64,000 bases of DNA from Bacteriovorax stolpii (GTDB lineage Bacteria; Bdellovibrionota; Bacteriovoracia; Bacteriovoracales; Bacteriovoracaceae). Positions within the stretch are counted from its first letter, which is position 1. Each line of letters starts with the position of its first letter. The stretch lies in the NCBI GenBank assembly GCA_945883845.1, contig CAMCYI010000003.1:122941-186940 (forward strand). The letters are read 5' to 3'. This document shows positions 60,601 through 64,000 of this stretch, in pieces. Position numbers and translations under genes: made by a program. A model generated the notes under the pieces. That model did not search any database. It was given only the letters and a program-made list of their open reading frames with translations, and was not told the DNA's origin.

Positions 60601-60896
60601 TGCTTCAGGACCCGGGCGCGCCAGGTAGAAAAATATGTCTTCTCCCGCACCTGGAACAAGAGCTCGATTTGTCCCTCTTTTTCACCAAGAGTAACAACGT
60701 CGTTCTGCTGAACACTTTTCTTGAAGATATCACCGTAGAGTACGAGGCCGATTGAATTGAGAATGGATGACTTTCCCGACCCGGTTTCACCAGTGATAGC
60801 AAATAACGGACTCTGGGCCACGATGTCCCGGAAGCTGACAGAGTGCTCGCCTTTAAGCGAAGCTATGTTTTTGATCTTAAGCTCGAGGAGGCGCAT
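57672..60896 (-). CDS. sbcC: Exonuclease subunit SbcC (Rad50-like ATPase)
   Basis: A 1074-residue SMC-like ATPase that works with SbcD to open hairpins and trim blocked DNA ends. Walker A is ITGETGSGKSS (about 34-44). Long coiled coils on both sides lead to the zinc hook CPVC near residue 521. The ABC signature LSGGETFMVSLAMALALAE is near 985 and Walker B SLFIDEGFGTLD near 1010. Normal length. It overlaps sbcD by 20 bases and is the last gene of the operon. Confidence 0.95.
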   Translation of the reverse strand: MRLLELKIKNIASLKGEHSVSFRDIVAQSPLFAITGETGSGKSSILNSIGLVLYGDIFKKSVQQNDVVTLGEKEGQIELLFQVREKTYFSTWRARVLKQNGEPYSTPQSPVRELYEVDGSDFNSPKTIVTKSIEEILQLDFDQFCKCIILNQGEFAKFLGSTFSDRKAILEKLYPGDVLEGLSARLRLDLEEAREGRKQLDVEMQTLKDSGASGEDLKKKKTQLDGLLRESESSFRLLDAFDQQYRTLHHYFEENQKNQKKIESTRGDIADLTRTQNENLAESGRAQEAFESARKVQAKEQPRLQELLKLEEKESAIAIQKNSLTAKVAKFKLEAEVISKKLLSAREQEVTIEKDKTLLEQKLTLPASDLRIHQKNLESLFDLHHEMNLLKESEKNAKKRLDEYEEFGKERSRELKEIQAKKEALPKNFTEELARVIAEREKLKADREKKHRAEVLTLELTKTIMALDIDFDSESTHLKKIMLKVAENEKETLPLRTTKKLSGLLSAVSLCRTHETTIENESCPVCETKVPKARWKELQTTLAADDLKLQLERLEVLEGEMIRLSEEKKSFEKSLKSINESLTLKKSEMSGLEETIKLTLLEPEVLEQKLALLNQQKWELDQMTGEENKLLEILKKTREDFSKSRTELLERSSLLEKKNQDLSSLRTILGSLIPQELTGAVLTGLKSTLSVFKDFRDRETQYEHARKDRQYLDESMTKAKTDLASVESELEETIKTHTALLTELKKELGSDKASDKIKALEATVRFLEEEFKKRDSHYRRHDQLLKEASGRLIQILELVKEIELHFFRARDEIRVSAAASLVVERESLRQLISSLKSFDLDLSSIPDLYIPVKELVLSEKEFFAAKVATEKEGLAATVARLADWEKRQDRITLLELKSKDITGRLQRLERLYTILGKDDLRTFVLSLVEENLIAQTNEELQKLCQGRYEIVHQSKTGKITPEFYVLDKFRDGGFRKVGTLSGGETFMVSLAMALALAEMTRGQAEIDSLFIDEGFGTLDQDSLEDVLDMLNQIQTRGLMVGVISHIKALTNSLPVNLMLNKRHDGTSTLSLQYN

Positions 60897-62019
60897 GAAT
60901 GCTTTTCTCCAGGAGTTCCTTAAAGTCTTTCATGAGTTCATCTGGAACTGTGGGTGCTGCCGGAAACTTGTGGGCGTAGAATTCCTGAAATAGATTTTCT
61001 GGCGGAAGTTCAAAAAGCTTCTCGTGACGTTTATCTTTTTTCTCTACTCCACCGTAGGTAGGCAGGTAGCTTAAAAGTTCATATTTTTTTTCTTCCAGAA
61101 CTTTCTTCATTTCTTCAATGAGACCCACGACAGGTGCTTTAAGAGACATCTGTACTTCTACCATAGGAGTTAAATCTGAAGCGAGCTCGAGCTGAGAGAG
61201 TTTTTCGCGCCAGTTACTTTCATCCACTTTTAGAATCGCCAGGGCACGAAAGACCGGAATGGGATGAGTTTCAAAAGTCAGGACATCTTTTTTCTGGTCA
61301 ATGAGGACAACACTTTTGCCAAGAGTCTCAGAAAAACGCAGAGGTATCGGTGAGCCGGAGTAAAAGCTGTTGCTGCTCACTTTTTGTGGCTTATGAATGT
61401 GCCCTAAGGCCACATAATCAAATCCGCGAAGGACATCGACAGGTATCGAGTCTACTCCTGAGAGTGAGATGACCTGCTCTGAACCGGCAGCTTCAAACAT
61501 CCCGGCAAGATGATGGAGCATAAGAAGTCTCGCTGAAGATCTTGGTCTTTCGAGATATTTTCTCAAAGCAACCAGCGCGTCTCCTTCACCATGAGGAAGG
61601 AGTTCGTAAGAGCGGAAAAAGGGAAGGGCACAGATCTCAAGAGTTTCATCACCTCTTTTGATTTCACACCAATGATCATTTACGTTTTCAGAAAGTTTTC
61701 CCCAGACTTTTACTCTGTGAGGAGCAAGTAGCTTTGACGGTGCTTCCAATAAAAGCCCAGAGTCGTGATTTCCGGCGATGATAAATGTTTCGGTCTTTGT
61801 TTCCACCGAAACCCTGTGAAGGAAGTGATAAAACATTTCCAGTGCTGAGTGCGGTGGTGTCGGTGAATCGAAGATATCACCCGAGATCAGGAGGAGATCA
61901 ATTTCTTTATTGATGAGCGTATTGATGAGCCAGTCGAGAAATTGCTGATGCTCCGGAGCACGGTCCAGTTTGAAAAGTCTTTTTCCTAAATGCCAGTCAG
62001 AGGTATGGAGAATCCGCAT
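60877..62019 (-). CDS. sbcD: Exonuclease subunit SbcD (Mre11-like nuclease)
   Basis: A 380-residue metallophosphoesterase-fold nuclease. Metal-binding motifs: HTSDWHLGK (about 5-13), LISGDIFDS, IIAGNHDSG, MLHHLAG and ALGHIHKPQ. The C-terminal capping domain interacts with SbcC. It starts 3 bases after the RicT gene stop and overlaps sbcC by 20 bases. The three genes therefore form one transcript. Confidence 0.95.
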   Translation of the reverse strand: MRILHTSDWHLGKRLFKLDRAPEHQQFLDWLINTLINKEIDLLLISGDIFDSPTPPHSALEMFYHFLHRVSVETKTETFIIAGNHDSGLLLEAPSKLLAPHRVKVWGKLSENVNDHWCEIKRGDETLEICALPFFRSYELLPHGEGDALVALRKYLERPRSSARLLMLHHLAGMFEAAGSEQVISLSGVDSIPVDVLRGFDYVALGHIHKPQKVSSNSFYSGSPIPLRFSETLGKSVVLIDQKKDVLTFETHPIPVFRALAILKVDESNWREKLSQLELASDLTPMVEVQMSLKAPVVGLIEEMKKVLEEKKYELLSYLPTYGGVEKKDKRHEKLFELPPENLFQEFYAHKFPAAPTVPDELMKDFKELLEKSIHAPPRA

Positions 62020-62022
62020 GGA

Positions 62023-63651
62023 CTATCGTCCCTGGCGGTTGCCACGGTTGGGATTATTAGGATTCAGGGCCTGATTTGGATTCGGGTTATGATTCTGGCC
62101 CTGGCCTTCCGGACGAGGACCGCGATTTTGATTCTGGTTTTGACCTTGAGGTCTTCCACCAGCATTGCGATTACCTTGATTACGGTTGCCCTCGTTTCTG
62201 TTGCCTTCGCTCCGGTTTTGATTCGGATTCTGGCCGCGATTTTGCGGAGGGCGGGGACCATTATTGTTGTTGTTCGGACGGTTATTGTTATCGCGACCCT
62301 GGTGAGAGTGCTGACGATTTTGATTTTCGCCGCGATCCTGAGCAACGTTCGAGCGAACTTCCATATCGTAGTTATGGTTATCGAGAGAATCATCATCATC
62401 AGGAAGAACTTCGTCTTCAGTCATGGTGTACTGAAGCTCTTCTTCGTCATCGAATGATTTCACTTTCCGTGGCTTATCGGTTTCCGGCTCTAAGAGCTCA
62501 GGCATCTGTAGGCCCAGAGATTTTTCACCGAAGAGAGATTCGAAAATTGAAGTCGCATAATCTTTTGAAGGCTCTTTGTATGAAAGAACTTCAGCTTCGA
62601 ATGCCTTGATCTTCTGAGCTTTCGATTCGTCGAGACCAATGATCTTAGTTGTCTCATCAGTCACGAACTCGAACTCATTCGGGAAATTTGCTTCTTCTTT
62701 TGTGAGTGTGTCTTTGTAGAGATTCACCGTGTACCGCTTGCGTATCCCACGATTGGTCATCATCACAAATTGCTCAGAGAGAAGGTGCAGGCGATCGACT
62801 CGTCCCATTTCACCGGTGTGAGTGGAAACGAAATCTCCCTCTTTGGGAAGGCGCGAACGTTTCTCGCGATAAACTTCATCTTCATATTGCAGGCAGCACT
62901 TCAGCTGGCCGCAGACACCATTGAGTTTTGAAAAGTTAAGAGTGAGATCCTGGTTCTTCGCCATCTTGATCCCGACATTTCCATATTTCGTGAGAAATGA
63001 TGAGCAGCAAAGTTCACGGCCACAAGGACCGATCCCACCAATGGCCGCAGAACGGTCACGGACAGAAATCTGGCGAAGCTCGATACGCATTTTGAGTTTG
63101 CCGACGAGATCCTTCACCATGTCGCGAAAATCAACCCGTGACGGAGCAATGAAGTAGAACACAGCTTTCTTGCCGAAAGACGTGAACTCAACATGAGTCA
63201 GGTGCATGTCGAGTTTGTAATATTCGATCAGGTCGTTACAGGTATTTTCAGCACGCTTCTGCTGATGGTAGGCGTCTTTGTCTTCCTTAATGTCATCGTC
63301 GTTGGCAACTTTTGAGATGCTGCGGACAGGGAGCATGCTTTTGTTAAACGGTACATCGTAAGGAAACGAGTTCACGTATCCCACGGCCATTCCGCGGTCG
63401 GACATCGCGACTACTTTTTCGCCATAATCAATGTGACGTTTGCCAACGAGGAAAGAAAATGAACGGGAGTTACCAGGAAAACGAACGCGCACAAAGCGCA
63501 GGATCTGGCCTTCCTTAAAACGGGAATCTTCTTTTTGATCTCTATTTTCTGAAGACTCGTCGTCTCCGTATGAAGTTGAAGATTGATCTTCGCCTTCTAT
63601 AGATTCCGCTGAAGGGAGTTTTTCCTCTTCTGCGATATGCTCAGTAGTCAT
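62023..63651 (-). CDS. ricT: PSP1-domain protein RicT/YaaT with a long Asn/Gly/Arg-rich tail
   Basis: A 542-residue protein. A disordered acidic N-terminus (1-48) is followed by the PSP1 core of about 50-300, with the cysteine signatures GPCGRELCCSSF and GVCGQLKCCLQYE that bind Fe-S in B. subtilis RicT. There RicT is part of the Ric complex that directs RNase Y-dependent mRNA processing. An acidic linker (about 395-440) leads to residues 441-542, almost entirely Asn, Gln, Gly, Arg and Pro, which typical RicT lacks. A perfect TTGACA -35 stands before the gene. B. subtilis has holB just upstream of yaaT, as seems true here. Confidence 0.9.
   Translation of the reverse strand: MTTEHIAEEEKLPSAESIEGEDQSSTSYGDDESSENRDQKEDSRFKEGQILRFVRVRFPGNSRSFSFLVGKRHIDYGEKVVAMSDRGMAVGYVNSFPYDVPFNKSMLPVRSISKVANDDDIKEDKDAYHQQKRAENTCNDLIEYYKLDMHLTHVEFTSFGKKAVFYFIAPSRVDFRDMVKDLVGKLKMRIELRQISVRDRSAAIGGIGPCGRELCCSSFLTKYGNVGIKMAKNQDLTLNFSKLNGVCGQLKCCLQYEDEVYREKRSRLPKEGDFVSTHTGEMGRVDRLHLLSEQFVMMTNRGIRKRYTVNLYKDTLTKEEANFPNEFEFVTDETTKIIGLDESKAQKIKAFEAEVLSYKEPSKDYATSIFESLFGEKSLGLQMPELLEPETDKPRKVKSFDDEEELQYTMTEDEVLPDDDDSLDNHNYDMEVRSNVAQDRGENQNRQHSHQGRDNNNRPNNNNNGPRPPQNRGQNPNQNRSEGNRNEGNRNQGNRNAGGRPQGQNQNQNRGPRPEGQGQNHNPNPNQALNPNNPNRGNRQGR
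62026..62331 (-). repeat. Low-complexity coding tract (Asn/Gln/Gly/Arg tail of RicT)
   Basis: Encodes residues 441-542, with repeats such as EGNRNEGNRNQGNRN and NQNQNRGPRP. The opposite strand has a long open frame here only because of this composition. Confidence 0.85.
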
Positions 63652-63657
63652 TCTACT

Positions 63658-63686
63658 ATCTTGGTTTTGATAGGGTGGTATGTCAA
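63658..63686 (-). promoter_or_regulatory. Promoter of the ricT-sbcD-sbcC operon
   Basis: On the minus strand, a perfect TTGACA (63681-63686), a 17-base spacer and CAAGAT (63658-63663), which ends 6 bases before the ATG at 63651. It overlaps the stop codon of the upstream gene. No Shine-Dalgarno is seen, so the mRNA is probably leaderless. Confidence 0.68.
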
Positions 63687-64000
63687 CGACTTAAGCGGTG
63701 ATAAACATGCTCTTTGAGATACGAATGAAACAGCGTCCATTTTGTCGCAGCTGGCTGATTAAAATCATCCATTTCTTGGAGCGTCTTCAGCCAGTCCTGA
63801 AGGGCGGCCTTGGGACGCAAATCCTGTTTCTGTTGAGACTCCCAGCGCAAGAGTTCGTTGATCCAGAAATCGAGTCGCTTTTCCCGACCGTAGGATTCCA
63901 GAAATTCTGAAAGCTGCAGGTTCTTGGTCGTGTTCACAAACTCGTTCCAGTCGGTCATGTCCGGATTTTCCGGAGCGTGAGGAAGACGGATATGAATGGC
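63683..64000 (-). CDS. C-terminal part of a probable DNA polymerase III delta' subunit (partial)
   Basis: An open frame of 105 codons that runs off the window edge. An internal ATG at 63958 is possible, but the 14 codons before it remain open and protein-like (IHIRLPHAPENPD). The helical content (LDFWINELLRWESQQ, LQDWLKTLQEM) would suit the C-terminal domain of HolB. The assignment rests mainly on position: in B. subtilis and others holB directly precedes the PSP1 gene. The catalytic-like N-terminal domain is outside the window. Confidence 0.45.
   Translation of the reverse strand, partial: AIHIRLPHAPENPDMTDWNEFVNTTKNLQLSEFLESYGREKRLDFWINELLRWESQQKQDLRPKAALQDWLKTLQEMDDFNQPAATKWTLFHSYLKEHVYHRLSR

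Noticed and set aside
62076..62609. Long plus-strand open frame (177 residues) opposite the RicT gene
   Set aside because: It exists because the antisense of the Asn/Gly/Arg low-complexity tail and acidic linker lacks stops. Its composition is abnormal and it has no start signals.
1..64000. tRNA or rRNA genes, prophage or insertion sequence
   Set aside because: No cloverleaf-type TTCGANTC arms, transposase motifs, terminal inverted repeats or phage structural genes were seen on reading both strands. A tool search could still find something small.

Overview
The window looks like chromosome of a Gram-negative predatory bacterium of the Bdellovibrionota, most likely the Bacteriovorax/Peredibacter side. 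This is an inference from gene content. The elongation factor G is of the type shared by spirochaetes, planctomycetes and deltaproteobacteria-like lineages. The window also holds many small secreted proteins of unknown function, a dense set of secreted hydrolases, two outer-membrane or cell-wall proteins, and the truncated HNH-type protein common in this group. Coding density is high, with many 4-base stop/start overlaps. No rRNA, tRNA, CRISPR array, insertion sequence or prophage was seen.

Layout. 1-6.3 kb: Rrf2-type regulator with cysteine desulfurase, a MORN-repeat protein, EF-G. 6.4-13.2 kb: a five-PAS hybrid sensor kinase, a gene-poor stretch of about 600 bases that holds a candidate small structured RNA, a LysR regulator and a large secreted glycosidase-like protein. 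13.2-18.9 kb: housekeeping and envelope genes (CCA-adding enzyme, GNAT, MltA, Lgt, NIF3-like, fructose-bisphosphate aldolase). 18.9-25.1 kb: a secreted protein with six 58-residue repeats, small secreted proteins, a beta-barrel porin and an AEC transporter. 25.1-31.1 kb: six tandem paralogous secreted zinc metallopeptidases. A short FHA protein follows and, on the opposite strand, a secreted TIMP/NTR-like protein whose four cysteines match the spacing of the inhibitory disulfides of animal TIMPs. 32.2-43.7 kb: RF3, two convergent sensor kinases, fused glycine decarboxylase, RsmJ, adenosine kinase, AsnRS. 43.7-49.8 kb: secreted proteins, including an operon that ends in two cysteine-rich proteins with four knottin-type modules of identical spacing. 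49.8-54 kb: two M28 aminopeptidases, a metzincin and a CAP protein. 54-57.6 kb: a translationally coupled operon of ceramidase-like, sphingomyelinase-like and PLP enzyme genes. 57.7-64 kb: RicT/PSP1 (with a long Asn/Gly/Arg tail)-SbcD-SbcC, with the end of a probable holB at the window edge.

How it fits together. The accessory part is an exported arsenal: six gluzincins, one metzincin, two M28 peptidases, a lytic transglycosylase, lipid hydrolases and knottin-like proteins. A putative metalloprotease inhibitor sits beside the protease array. The most novel candidates are this protease array with its TIMP-like neighbour, the knottin operon and the sphingolipid-type operon. A second window-wide pattern is promoter architecture. 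About nine genes without a Shine-Dalgarno sequence carry a TAnnnT-like -10 hexamer ending exactly six bases before the start codon, which points to leaderless transcripts. Genes for exported proteins mostly have clear Shine-Dalgarno sequences.
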